From Pseudoalteromonas marina (GTDB lineage: Bacteria > Pseudomonadota > Gammaproteobacteria > Enterobacterales > Alteromonadaceae): 64,000 bases of DNA. Made by a program: the position numbers and the translations under genes. The notes beneath the pieces were generated by a model. The model was not told where the DNA came from. It did no database searches and saw nothing but the letters and a program-made list of their open reading frames with translations. The stretch covers positions 496,001 to 560,000 of the forward strand of contig NZ_AHCB03000007.1 in NCBI RefSeq assembly GCF_000238335.3, read 5' to 3'. Below, one piece after another: positions 36,060 through 44,870 of this stretch; position 1 is the first letter of the stretch; every line of letters starts with the position of its first letter.

Positions 36060-37264
36060 TGAGCTTTTTGAGCACGCCAATCAAAACCGCTGTTAATAAG
36101 CTTACTCAGCAACTTGATACCCCTTTTTTTGTTTACGACCTAGATAAACTAAACGCACACCTTACCCGTTTAGTTGCACAAACCGATGTAAAGCTTTGGT
36201 ATGCTGTAAAAGCGAATCCGCTGTCTAAGGTTATTCAAAGCTTAGATAGCGCAGGCTTTAACTTTGACGTAGCAAGTAAAGGTGAACTTGAACAAGTACT
36301 TGCACAAGGTATTAGTTCGCAGCGCGTGCTCAACACAGGACCTGCAAAGAGCCCTAAACAAATTAAACACTTTATCGAGCGCGGCGTACGTATTTTTGTT
36401 GCCGAAAGCCTCAATCAAGTGCGTTGGTTAAACCAACAAGCGCAGCTGCAAAATACGCAGCTGCAAGTTTTATTGCGTGTGCAACTACGCTGGCCTGAAG
36501 GTGAAAAAAACCCACTAGGCGGCGACAGCCTTACTCCGTTTGGGCTTGGCTGCGATGAATGGCAAGCGCTCAATACTGGCGATTACCCAGCACTTAATTT
36601 TGATGGCCTGCATATTTTTCAGTGGGGCAACATGCTTAGCACGCAAAAGCTAAGCGAGCTGTGGTCGCAAATGATTGCACCGCTTACCACCTTGGCTAAT
36701 AACTTAAATATAAACCTTAAAATTTTAGATTTAGGCGGCGGTTTAGGCATTCCTTATACACAAAACGAGACAATACTTGAATGGGATGGTCTTATAGCCG
36801 CGCTTGCTAAAATTAAAAAAGAGGCGGGTGTAGACGAGCTTTGGATGGAGCTTGGCCGCTACGCTGTAGGCGAATGCGGTCATTATGCTAACCCCGTAAT
36901 AGAGTGCAAACAAAACTACGGCCAACAGCAAGTTATTTTAACCGGTGGGATTAACCACTTATTGCGCCCTGCTGTTACAAGCCAAGATTTTCCTGCGGCG
37001 TTATTGCGCGAATCAACGGCGCCAGAACAAGCAATGAGCCTATATGGCCCATTATGTACTGCCCTTGATTGCTTAGGCGAGCATACCCTACCAAGCGATT
37101 TAAACGAGCAAGACTGGCTGGTGTTTAGCCAATGTGGCGCCTATGGTTTTACCGAAAGCATGCCCTATTTCTTATGCCATGAACTAGCTGCAGAATACGT
37201 GTTACAAAATGGCGAGCTCACCTGTGTGCGCCAAGCAGAAGATGCCAGTCACTACTTAAGGTAA
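36059..37264 (+). CDS. lysA: Diaminopimelate-decarboxylase-like fold-III PLP enzyme
   Basis: A 401-residue alanine-racemase-fold decarboxylase. The PLP Lys 51 is in WYAVKANP; DVASKGELEQ, LDLGGGLGIPY (phosphate loop) and FSQCGAYGF are present. Some family hallmarks are altered: the usual HIGSQ strand reads HIFQWGNML, EPGR reads ELGR, and CGP reads YGP. This wording recalls BtrK/exosortase-associated decarboxylases, so the substrate may be an acylated or otherwise modified DAP. Riboswitch control still argues for lysine biosynthesis. It overlaps dapD by 1 nt and is followed 5 nt later by the deacylase. Confidence 0.75.
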   Translation: MSFLSTPIKTAVNKLTQQLDTPFFVYDLDKLNAHLTRLVAQTDVKLWYAVKANPLSKVIQSLDSAGFNFDVASKGELEQVLAQGISSQRVLNTGPAKSPKQIKHFIERGVRIFVAESLNQVRWLNQQAQLQNTQLQVLLRVQLRWPEGEKNPLGGDSLTPFGLGCDEWQALNTGDYPALNFDGLHIFQWGNMLSTQKLSELWSQMIAPLTTLANNLNINLKILDLGGGLGIPYTQNETILEWDGLIAALAKIKKEAGVDELWMELGRYAVGECGHYANPVIECKQNYGQQQVILTGGINHLLRPAVTSQDFPAALLRESTAPEQAMSLYGPLCTALDCLGEHTLPSDLNEQDWLVFSQCGAYGFTESMPYFLCHELAAEYVLQNGELTCVRQAEDASHYLR

Positions 37265-37269
37265 TAAAC

Positions 37270-38391
37270 ATGAGCATAACAACACCCATTAGCCAAGAAA
37301 ATATTGTAGTAGGGGAAGTAGCAAATGGCTTGCCTCTCACTATTCCGGTGTATCGCTTAAAAGGCGATGGTAGCGGGCCAAGCGTGTATATTCAAGCCAA
37401 CATGCATGGCGCCGAGGTACAAGGTAACGCGGTTATATTTCAGTTGCTAGAGCAGTTAAAGCAGCTCAATTTAAAAGGCGACATTACCTTAGTACCATAT
37501 GCTAACCCTATTGGTTGCAATCAAAAATCAGGGGAGTTTACCCTTGGCCGATTCGACCCTATTACGGGCACCAACTGGAACCGTATGTATCACTACAATA
37601 GTGATTTAGTTACCCAGTTTGCACACGAGCATAGTCAGTACGACGATGCAGCTTTAAAAAGTAATTTTAAAGCTGCCCTAATTGATGAAATAGACACCAA
37701 ACTTAACGGCCCCGCATATTTACTCAATACCGGTAAACGCATTGCGCTTAACCTGCAAAAGCTTGCGCACCAAGCCGACATAGTGCTCGATTTACACACA
37801 GGCCCTATTTCAAGTAAGCATTTATATTGCCCAACCTATGCAACAGACAGTGCTCGTTATTTTAATATTGAACATGTACTGCTGATCCCAAGCGACTTTG
37901 ATGGCGCTATGGATGAAGCTAGCTTTTGCCCATGGTGGCACTTAAGTAATGCACTTAGCGCGCAAGGGCGTTCGTTCAACGTGCAGGTAGAAGCCTTTAC
38001 AGTTGAGCTAGGTAGCCAAGAAAAAATAGATTTAAAAGAAGCACTCAACGATGCAAAGAGCATATTATGCTACCTAAATCATAAGAACGTATTAGTAGAT
38101 GCGCCGCATAAACCAGCTAATATAACTCGCTATGCGTGTAACCTAGATGACTACTTTGCCTATTACGCCCCTATTGGCGGCATGGTTGAATATGTAGCAC
38201 CACTTGGTGGTCATATTAAAGCAGGCGAGCCCATCGCACATATTTTACGTATGGAACGCTATCTAAGTGAACAACCATTACAAACGCTGACTCTTGATTG
38301 CGATGCTATCGCTATTTTGCACTTTGCCTCAGCAAGCGTTAATCAAGGCACTGAGTTGTATAAATTTTTTACAAACGTATTTGAGCTATAG
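37270..38391 (+). CDS. Zinc deacylase of the succinylglutamate desuccinylase/aspartoacylase family
   Basis: A 373-residue protein of the AstE/AspA (M14-like, PF04952) family. Zinc ligands are visible as His 46 and Glu 49 in NMHGAEVQGN and His 176 in LDLHTG; a late Glu occurs in VEAFTVELGSQ. The C-terminal half contains a lipoyl-like GGMVEYVAPLGGHIKAGEPIAHI barrel segment typical of AstE-like proteins. In a lysine-riboswitch operon with dapD but no dapE, removal of the succinyl group from succinyl-DAP, or from a decarboxylated product, is an attractive role. This is inference. Confidence 0.78.
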   Translation: MSITTPISQENIVVGEVANGLPLTIPVYRLKGDGSGPSVYIQANMHGAEVQGNAVIFQLLEQLKQLNLKGDITLVPYANPIGCNQKSGEFTLGRFDPITGTNWNRMYHYNSDLVTQFAHEHSQYDDAALKSNFKAALIDEIDTKLNGPAYLLNTGKRIALNLQKLAHQADIVLDLHTGPISSKHLYCPTYATDSARYFNIEHVLLIPSDFDGAMDEASFCPWWHLSNALSAQGRSFNVQVEAFTVELGSQEKIDLKEALNDAKSILCYLNHKNVLVDAPHKPANITRYACNLDDYFAYYAPIGGMVEYVAPLGGHIKAGEPIAHILRMERYLSEQPLQTLTLDCDAIAILHFASASVNQGTELYKFFTNVFEL

Positions 38392-38414
38392 CTCACCCTT
38401 CTCATTGCGTGAGA

Positions 38415-38441
38415 GTACATTAATCTCCTAAGTTAATGTAC
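38415..38441 (+). other. Hairpin downstream of the lysine operon
   Basis: GTACATTAA / TTAATGTAC forms a 9-bp perfect stem, 24 nt after the deacylase stop and just before the terminator. It may protect the 3' end or assist termination. Confidence 0.5.
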
Positions 38442-38448
38442 ATTAGAT

Positions 38449-38469
38449 AAAGCGGCTTTGGCCGCTTTT
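38449..38469 (+). terminator. Terminator of the lysine-riboswitch operon
   Basis: AAAGCGGC-TTTG-GCCGCTTTT is followed by CTTTTG. It is a standard rho-independent signal. Confidence 0.85.
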
Positions 38470-38594
38470 CTTTTGATCTGTTAGTACCGCCTTTAACGTA
38501 ATGTAAACAGTTCAGTAAAAGTTCACTGTACCTAATGTAAAAAGCGTTATAATAAAATAAATCACAACCTACCCAATACTCACAAGGAATTACA

Positions 38595-39629
38595 ATGAGC
38601 TGGCGCCACTGGATCACCCTTTCAGCTTTACTAAGTACCGCAGCATTTGCGCAAGACGAAGTACAAAAAAACGAGCAAGACAGCAGTATAGAACTCGTCA
38701 AGCAATGTATTTTGAATGAAGTGATTGGGGGCGATGGCAAGCAAACACTCGATGAGCTTCGTAAAAAATGTTCTGCACTGGAAGAAAACAAACAACTGAC
38801 CGCACTCGATAAACGCCAAGCACGTGAAGAGGTTGGTAAAAAAAATCGTAATGTAATCACACCCCACAAACGAAATTACATATTGCCATTATCATACGTA
38901 TCGCATCCTAACGATCGCCCTTTTGACCGTTTTGATGAGCTCACCGATGAACAAGATGGTGATACACTCGATAACTTAGAAGCAAAATATCAACTTTCAA
39001 TCAAGGTTCCCTTGTTTGACGAATTTTCTGACGAAGACCAAGCCTTGTATTTTGGTTTTACGCTGCAATCGTATTGGCAAATTTATAACTCAGAAATTTC
39101 ATCGCCATTTCGTGAAACCAACTACGAACCTGAAATTTTTTGGATAAATTACCTGGATCCAGAAAACGTACTTTGGGGCGATGAAATGGCTATTGTGTTA
39201 GGTATTTCACACCAGTCAAATGGTCGAAGCCAACCAAACTCGCGCTCGTGGAACCGTATTTACGCCGACTTCATATGGGAAAACCGAGGCTTTGTTTTTA
39301 GCTTTAAACCTTGGTATCGCATAGCTGAAGACGAAAAAGAAAACCTGCTAGATGCAAAAGGGGATGATAACCCTGATATTTACAAATACATGGGGTACTT
39401 TGAATTTAGCGGTGCATATCGATATCACGATCATGAATTTAGCTTTATGACTCGTAATAACTTAAATTCAGACAATCGTGGTGCACTTCAGCTTGATTGG
39501 TCATTTCCTTTGTGGGGCCGCGTTCGTGGCTACGCGCAATACTTTAACGGCTACGGTGAAAGCCTAATAGATTATAACGCTGACGTTGAGCGTATTGGTG
39601 TGGGTATATTATTAACTGATTTGTTGTAA
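38595..39629 (+). CDS. pldA: Outer-membrane phospholipase A1
   Basis: A 344-residue OMPLA. A signal peptide ends at FAQ (about residue 20). The active-site block HQSNGRSQPNSRSWN gives His 206, Ser 208 and Asn 220, with the same 14-residue His-Asn spacing as E. coli (142/156). Acts as a calcium-dependent lipase dimer that clears misplaced phospholipid from the outer leaflet. Between signal and barrel is an extra Cys-containing, charged N-terminal region of about 70 residues that E. coli PldA lacks. AAGGA precedes the ATG; a bidirectional terminator follows. Confidence 0.93.
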   Translation: MSWRHWITLSALLSTAAFAQDEVQKNEQDSSIELVKQCILNEVIGGDGKQTLDELRKKCSALEENKQLTALDKRQAREEVGKKNRNVITPHKRNYILPLSYVSHPNDRPFDRFDELTDEQDGDTLDNLEAKYQLSIKVPLFDEFSDEDQALYFGFTLQSYWQIYNSEISSPFRETNYEPEIFWINYLDPENVLWGDEMAIVLGISHQSNGRSQPNSRSWNRIYADFIWENRGFVFSFKPWYRIAEDEKENLLDAKGDDNPDIYKYMGYFEFSGAYRYHDHEFSFMTRNNLNSDNRGALQLDWSFPLWGRVRGYAQYFNGYGESLIDYNADVERIGVGILLTDLL

Positions 39630-39640
39630 AATCAGCTTAT

Positions 39641-39680
39641 AAAAAAGCCAAGCATTAATTATTAAGTGCTTGGCTTTTTT
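39641..39680. terminator. Bidirectional terminator between pldA and the GNAT-thioesterase gene
   Basis: AAAAAAGCCAAGCA and TGCTTGGCTTTTTT form a perfect 14-bp stem between convergent genes. Confidence 0.92.
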
Positions 39681-39696
39681 AATTAAAAATTACTCG

Positions 39697-40590
39697 TTAT
39701 TTTTTTACTGCAAACACACCTTCAAACTCAGCAACTACGTTGTCACCATCATAAATGGTTACCGGTACCACATAACTTGTTTTACCATCGGCTTCTAAAT
39801 CGCTTAATTTTCCTTTACACGCTTGTAAATCTACACAACCACGCGGATCTGTATTGAGTGGCTTTAAGTACTTAATACTCGCATCGGCTAAAACTATGCT
39901 ACCTTCAAGTCCCGCTTCTTTGAGCGCCAAATACGTTGCGCCCCAGCCAGTTAATGTGGCTAAACTATAAATAGAACCAGCAAACATTGTGTTATGTAAA
40001 TTTAAATTAGCGTCTAAATCAGCGCTGGTTGTAAATTGCCAATCTGTGTAACTTTCTACTTTAATGCCCATTGCATCACTAATAGGAATTGATTCTCGCC
40101 AGATATTTTGCAGTACTTGAGTCCAATTTGGATGGCGGAACCAACCCGGCTCACTCGGTTTTTGCTTAACCATTTTATAGTGCTGTACATCACCATACGC
40201 CAAGTGCGCTTTTTCTTTTAATTCGTACCCATGACGCTTATAAAACTCAAGCGCCCGCTCACGTGCAAATAACACCAGCTCATCGGCATTTTGTGTCCAC
40301 GCTATTTTTTCTAAATCGTGTAACAGGCGACTACCAATATGCTGATTTCGGTTACCTTCAGCCACAGCCATATAACGAACCTGAGCTTGCTCATGGTTAT
40401 TAAAATGTAATCGAGCCACACCTAATACGTCACCCTCTTTATTTTTTATAAAGCGGTGTTCAGCGTCTTGTTCTAAATCATCTTGTTCAGAACCTCTTGG
40501 TTCCCCCCAAGGAGCGCGTAAAACCTGCCAGCGTAACTGATAGTAAGCTTGCCAATCTTCGCTACTTTGTGGGGTACTTACCTGAAACAT
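39697..40590 (-). CDS. yiiD: GNAT acetyltransferase-thioesterase fusion (YiiD/FabY type)
   Basis: A 297-residue two-domain protein. Residues 1-145 are a GNAT domain (VRYMAVAEGNRNQHIGSRLL is the acetyl-CoA loop, YKRHGYE near its end). Residues 150-297 are a hotdog thioesterase of the YiiD C-terminal type (HNTMFAGSIYSLATLTGWG, YLKPLNTDPRG). The order and length agree with E. coli YiiD, implicated in fatty-acid initiation; the precise reaction here is not shown. CAGGAG lies just before the ATG. Single gene, convergent with pldA. Confidence 0.85.
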   Translation of the reverse strand: MFQVSTPQSSEDWQAYYQLRWQVLRAPWGEPRGSEQDDLEQDAEHRFIKNKEGDVLGVARLHFNNHEQAQVRYMAVAEGNRNQHIGSRLLHDLEKIAWTQNADELVLFARERALEFYKRHGYELKEKAHLAYGDVQHYKMVKQKPSEPGWFRHPNWTQVLQNIWRESIPISDAMGIKVESYTDWQFTTSADLDANLNLHNTMFAGSIYSLATLTGWGATYLALKEAGLEGSIVLADASIKYLKPLNTDPRGCVDLQACKGKLSDLEADGKTSYVVPVTIYDGDNVVAEFEGVFAVKK

Positions 40591-40762
40591 ACTTACTCCT
40601 GTTGCTGTAAAAGCCGCATGTAAAAATTTAAAAAGGCCTCAACCTGTTGATGGCAAATACCATACTCCATCTTAACAAAACTGCAAATACGACTTTGGTG
40701 AAGCTTTTAAAATACGTAAAAAATTAATGACAGATCCCATTGCGCTTTACTAAAGCTGGTTT

Positions 40763-41488
40763 ATGCTAAATAACATGACCACATACATTGATGCCTCAAC
40801 AGGCCTAATTAACAGTCATTTTATTGAAAACAGCCAAAATAAAGGAACGCTACTTTATTGGCAAAACGTAAATGGCGATCACATTCAAGTTCGCGAACAT
40901 GGTAATTTACGCTGGCTATTAATAAACAACACGTTGCAATCCATTATCGACGTCGATAATCCACGAACTCTGTTGTTCCCTCATTTGCAATATTTAGCAG
41001 CGCAATGGCAAACACTGCCACCACCTACCAACGTGCTTGAACTTGGATTGGGCGGTGGGGCTATTCGTAACTATTTACTTAAGCAACACCCTCAAGTAAA
41101 TATAACGTCAGTTGAAAAAAATGCAGGCATATTGGCATGTTATTCGCAGTTTTTTGCATCAAGCAGTAACGAAAATTTACTATGCGATGATGCACAGATG
41201 GTACTTACTTCAGCGCGAAATATAGATTGGGTTATATTAGATTTATTCTGCCAGATAGATGCGCCACGATTTTTATTTGAGCACGCATTTTATGAAAAAA
41301 TTCACGCTGCACTTAACACTACCGGCAAACTATTTATTAACTTTTTATCGCAACATAACTCACAGTTAAAACAGCTCCAAAAGCTATTATTCGATGTATT
41401 TGGTTATACAGTATACCCTCATAAAATTTCAGGTTACGTTAACCATATAGTGGTCATTAGTAAACAACACCCTAAACAGATAAGTTAA
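40763..41488 (+). CDS. Spermidine-synthase-like methyltransferase-fold protein
   Basis: A 241-residue Rossmann-like protein resembling the C-terminal domain of spermidine synthases: NVLELGLGGGAIRNYLLKQHP is the nucleotide-binding loop, TSVEKNAG follows, and DWVILDLFCQ takes the place of the catalytic DSTD/DxxD region. Missing aspartates make polyamine synthesis doubtful; such proteins are usually annotated only as spermidine synthase-like. The start could be 40763 or the ATG at 40775, and neither has a strong ribosome binding site. The 3' end overlaps dtd on the other strand by 17 nt. Confidence 0.68.
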   Translation: MLNNMTTYIDASTGLINSHFIENSQNKGTLLYWQNVNGDHIQVREHGNLRWLLINNTLQSIIDVDNPRTLLFPHLQYLAAQWQTLPPPTNVLELGLGGGAIRNYLLKQHPQVNITSVEKNAGILACYSQFFASSSNENLLCDDAQMVLTSARNIDWVILDLFCQIDAPRFLFEHAFYEKIHAALNTTGKLFINFLSQHNSQLKQLQKLLFDVFGYTVYPHKISGYVNHIVVISKQHPKQIS

Positions 41489-41909
41489 ACGTAACCGGTC
41501 CATCGTTGCATAAACTCACTTGCATATCAGCACCAAACTCACCAGTTGCAACGCTAATACCTTGCGCTTTAGCTTGAGCAACAAAGTACTCGTAAAGCGC
41601 GTTAGCTTGGCTTGGGGTCGCTGCCGATGAAAAGCTCGGACGCATTCCTTTTTTAGTATTTGCGGCTAACGTAAATTGCGAAACAACTAATAATTCACCA
41701 CCCATGTCTTTTAAACTTAAATTCATTTTATCGTTTTCGTCGGTAAAAATTCGGTAATTACTGACTTTATGTAAAAGCTTATCAGCTGCCCCTTTATCGT
41801 CTGCCTTTTCAACACCTAACAAAAGTAAAATACCTTGCTCTATTTGCCCAATTACCTGGTTGTTAACTTCTACCTTTGCGTGTTTTACGCGCTGTATTAG
41901 CCCTTGCAT
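41472..41909 (-). CDS. dtd: D-aminoacyl-tRNA deacylase
   Basis: A 145-residue cytosolic proofreading enzyme that frees tRNA charged with D-amino acids or glycine. The catalytic-site motifs are SQFTLAANTKKG (SQxTL) and the late NDGPVTF (cis Gly-Pro). Length matches E. coli Dtd (145). It starts immediately after the yihY stop, so the two form the yihY-dtd pair familiar from other Gammaproteobacteria. Confidence 0.96.
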   Translation of the reverse strand: MQGLIQRVKHAKVEVNNQVIGQIEQGILLLLGVEKADDKGAADKLLHKVSNYRIFTDENDKMNLSLKDMGGELLVVSQFTLAANTKKGMRPSFSSAATPSQANALYEYFVAQAKAQGISVATGEFGADMQVSLCNDGPVTFNLSV

Positions 41910-42812
41910 TTAACTTATATCCTTTGATTTAGGTTCTTCTTCCAGTTCTATTTCTGGGGTATCCTCAATATCATTTGGGCTAATACACGCCGTAAATTCG
42001 GCGCCCAAAAGTACAACGACCCACGCTAAATACACCCACACAAATAAAATAGGAATTGTTGCTACCGCACCGTAAATAACCTCATATGAAGGAAAGTGGC
42101 TAATATAAAGTGCAAACCCTTTTTTTGTTAGCTCAAATAAAAGTGCAGCAAACAATGCCCCTGGCACAGCGGCTCTAAACGATACGCGTGTATTTGGCAC
42201 TAAGGTATAAAGCATGATGAAGCCCATCATCGAAATTCCATAGGGAAGTAATTTTAATAAAAATCCACTAAACCCTGGAATACCTTGATCAGCAAACGAT
42301 ACTAACGACACAATATATGAAGTTACACCAATACTTGCCCCCAGTAATACAGGCCCTAAACTCAGTACCATCCAATACACTGCAAATGAAATCATCATTG
42401 GGCGCTTTTTCTTAATACGCCAAATGCGATTAAGTGTTGCATCTACATTACGTATTAAAAGTAAGGCAACAGCGGCTAAAAAACCTATACCCACTGCAGT
42501 CATTTGATTGGCATTGCCTGCAAAGGAGCTAATATGCTCTCTGATCACATCCGTAGAGGTCGGCACAAAGTTAGTAAACAAAAAGCTTTCTATTTCCATA
42601 CGAGTCGATTCAAACCCCGGGAACGCTGAAAATATTGCAACCCCTACAGCGATAAGCGGTATTAATGAAAGCAGAGTTACGTAAGCAAGGTAACCAGCAT
42701 TGACTGTAATTTGATCGTCTATACAACGATTAATATATTGCATCCACCAACCGGGTTGCTGGCGCATAAAGGACTTAACTTGCTGTTTGTAATGGGAGAG
42801 CTTATCATTCAT
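41910..42812 (-). CDS. yihY: YihY/BrkB-family inner-membrane protein
   Basis: A 300-residue membrane protein with six predicted helices in the YihY (formerly RNase BN) family. Family signs are VNAGYLAYVTLLSLIPLIAVG, WRIKKKRP, and VRFS-like NTRVSFRAAVPGALFAALLFELTKKGFALY with IPILFVWVYLAWVVVLLGAEF. An acidic C-terminal tail follows. It is not an RNase; transport function is unproven. Directly upstream of dtd without intervening bases. Confidence 0.92.
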   Translation of the reverse strand: MNDKLSHYKQQVKSFMRQQPGWWMQYINRCIDDQITVNAGYLAYVTLLSLIPLIAVGVAIFSAFPGFESTRMEIESFLFTNFVPTSTDVIREHISSFAGNANQMTAVGIGFLAAVALLLIRNVDATLNRIWRIKKKRPMMISFAVYWMVLSLGPVLLGASIGVTSYIVSLVSFADQGIPGFSGFLLKLLPYGISMMGFIMLYTLVPNTRVSFRAAVPGALFAALLFELTKKGFALYISHFPSYEVIYGAVATIPILFVWVYLAWVVVLLGAEFTACISPNDIEDTPEIELEEEPKSKDIS

Positions 42813-42897
42813 ACAATTGACTTGTGCTTATCGAGTTTTGATTATCATAACAATCAGCACCGGAATTTACAGCACTTACACGTAAATAGGGAATCAA

Positions 42898-43551
42898 ATG
42901 AAAAAACAAACACTGTTAAGCGCATCAATACTTGCCCTAACGTTAGCATTATCTGGGTGTCAATCAGCTTACTATTCTGCAATGGAAAAAGTAGGTGTTC
43001 ACAAACGTGACATTCTTATTGACCGCGTAGAAGAAACCAAAGAGTCACAAGAAGAATCTCAAGAAGAGTTTCAGTCAGCGCTTGAGCGTTTAACTACACT
43101 AATTAATTTTGATGGTGGTGAGCTCCAAGATGCTTACAATCAACTAAATGACGATTACGAATCAAGCCTTAAAGCCGCAGACGACGTTACTACCAATATC
43201 AATAAAGTAGAAGATGTTGCTGAAGCCTTGTTTGACGAGTGGAGCGATGAATTAGAACAGTACAAAAGCGCTTCGTTAAAACGCGAAAGCAGTAAAAAAC
43301 TTAATGCCACTAAGCGCCAATTTGATCAGCTTCTTCGTTCTATGCGCAGTGCTGAAAGTAAAATGGAACCAGTACTATCATCACTAAAAGATAACGTTTT
43401 GTACTTAAAGCATAATTTAAATGCACAGGCAGTTGCTGCTATAAAAGGTGAATTTACTAACCTTAAACGCGACATTCAGATACTGATGAACGACATGAAC
43501 AAGTCAATCGCCGATTCAAATAAGTTTATTGAGCAAATGAACAAAGCCTAA
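42898..43551 (+). CDS. DUF2959-family lipoprotein
   Basis: A 217-residue predicted lipoprotein: a hydrophobic signal with lipobox LSGC (Cys about residue 20), then an almost wholly helical body rich in Glu, Lys and Ser (EETKESQEESQEEFQSALE), suggesting coiled coils. This matches DUF2959, a family common in marine Gammaproteobacteria without known function. Probably periplasmic, outer- or inner-membrane anchored. AGGGA lies before the ATG and a terminator follows at 43576. Divergent from yihY-dtd. Confidence 0.8.
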   Translation: MKKQTLLSASILALTLALSGCQSAYYSAMEKVGVHKRDILIDRVEETKESQEESQEEFQSALERLTTLINFDGGELQDAYNQLNDDYESSLKAADDVTTNINKVEDVAEALFDEWSDELEQYKSASLKRESSKKLNATKRQFDQLLRSMRSAESKMEPVLSSLKDNVLYLKHNLNAQAVAAIKGEFTNLKRDIQILMNDMNKSIADSNKFIEQMNKA

Positions 43552-43575
43552 TAATGCTATTTTTATAACAACTCT

Positions 43576-43605
43576 AAAAGCCTGTTAATTTTAACGGGCT
43601 TTTTT
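43576..43605 (+). terminator. Terminator of the DUF2959 gene
   Basis: AAAAGCCTGTTAA pairs with TTAACGGGCTTTT (one G-U) and a T-run follows. Confidence 0.85.
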
Positions 43606-43693
43606 GTGATTATTTTTTGTTACGATTAACACATTGTTTAATAAATAGCTTTTGATAAGCTTAAACTTCTTTAAAACAATAACAACAGTCGAA

Positions 43694-44782
43694 ATGAAAT
43701 TACATACTCTGTACTTACTTATTACCTCAAGCTTTTTAGCCGCCTGCAGCGCAAACACTGTAAATGTAATTGCTGGGCAAGACAGCATAACGCCAATTCA
43801 TGAATCAGGTGAGCGTGAAGGGCGTTATCACAACCTTTATGCGGGCGATAAAACCTATCCGGTTACTTGTGAAGCTGACTGCTACCCACAACACCCGAAT
43901 GTAATATGCGAAACCACTGCTGAAAATTGCACATTTAACGCTGAGCAATTAAAGCCACAGCTAAACCTTGGCTTTAATATACGCTGGTTAGGCCATGCTG
44001 GCTTTATGATCCAAACACCAAATGGACAGCATGTAGTGTTCGACCCCGTAAAAGAGCAGTTTGACTCACCCGTTGATTTAGCATTTAAGCTTGCCTCTGG
44101 GTTTTATAGACAACCTGGTGATTGGCTTACTCAAAGCGAACTTAAAAACCTAGATGCCATTATGTATTCGCATATTCATTACGATCATTTTAATAAATCA
44201 GACATAGAAGAAATAGGTAATCAACCTCGCTACTTAGCGCCATTAGGCATGGCAGATAACTTTCCAAACGCAGGACTTAATATTAGCGAAATGGCGTGGT
44301 ATGCAAAAACTAAAATTGATGATTTAACCATTCATGCACTACCAGCGCATCACTTTAGCAGCCGTGTATTAGTACCCTTTATTTACGAAGACAACGATAA
44401 AGACTTATGGAATGGCTGGCTACTTGAACAAAATGGCAGCACCTTATTTTTTGCAGGCGACACCGGCTACTCCAAACACTTTAGCGATATTCAGCAAAAG
44501 TATGGCGATATTGATGTGTGCTTAATGCCGATAGCCTCTTACTACAGCGAAGATAATCCCAAGTGGTATCGTTATGTTCATACAACCCCAGAAGATGCTC
44601 TTAAGGCCGCACACGAGCTTAACTGTAAAGTCATGATACCGTGGGGGTACGGTAACTCATCATGGAAAATGGGCGACCGAAGTAGTCATTCGGCTTTACT
44701 ACGTTTATTACACATGCATGAAACAATGAAATCACCCGTGCCGCTTTATATTTTAAATGAAGGTGAAAGTATTAAATTTTGA
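43694..44782 (+). CDS. Metallo-beta-lactamase-fold lipoprotein, NAPE-PLD-like
   Basis: A 362-residue lipoprotein (lipobox FLAAC, Cys 18) with an MBL-fold hydrolase. The metal motif HIHYDH is at residues 160-165 and AGDTGYSKHF holds the bridging Asp; RWLGHAGFMIQTPNG is the N-terminal strand. The set resembles NAPE-hydrolysing phospholipase D and related bacterial proteins, so an envelope phospholipid or N-acyl lipid could be the substrate (inference). Four Cys near residues 59-79 suggest periplasmic disulfides. Start ATG 43694 is chosen over 43652 because it gives a proper lipoprotein signal. Confidence 0.8.
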   Translation: MKLHTLYLLITSSFLAACSANTVNVIAGQDSITPIHESGEREGRYHNLYAGDKTYPVTCEADCYPQHPNVICETTAENCTFNAEQLKPQLNLGFNIRWLGHAGFMIQTPNGQHVVFDPVKEQFDSPVDLAFKLASGFYRQPGDWLTQSELKNLDAIMYSHIHYDHFNKSDIEEIGNQPRYLAPLGMADNFPNAGLNISEMAWYAKTKIDDLTIHALPAHHFSSRVLVPFIYEDNDKDLWNGWLLEQNGSTLFFAGDTGYSKHFSDIQQKYGDIDVCLMPIASYYSEDNPKWYRYVHTTPEDALKAAHELNCKVMIPWGYGNSSWKMGDRSSHSALLRLLHMHETMKSPVPLYILNEGESIKF

Positions 44783-44870
44783 ATTGCCCACCAGCTGAAA
44801 TACATCAACATAATTCGTAATAACCCTCTAGCTGAACTATCTTTAATTAACTAAGCAATGTGGGGTTATT

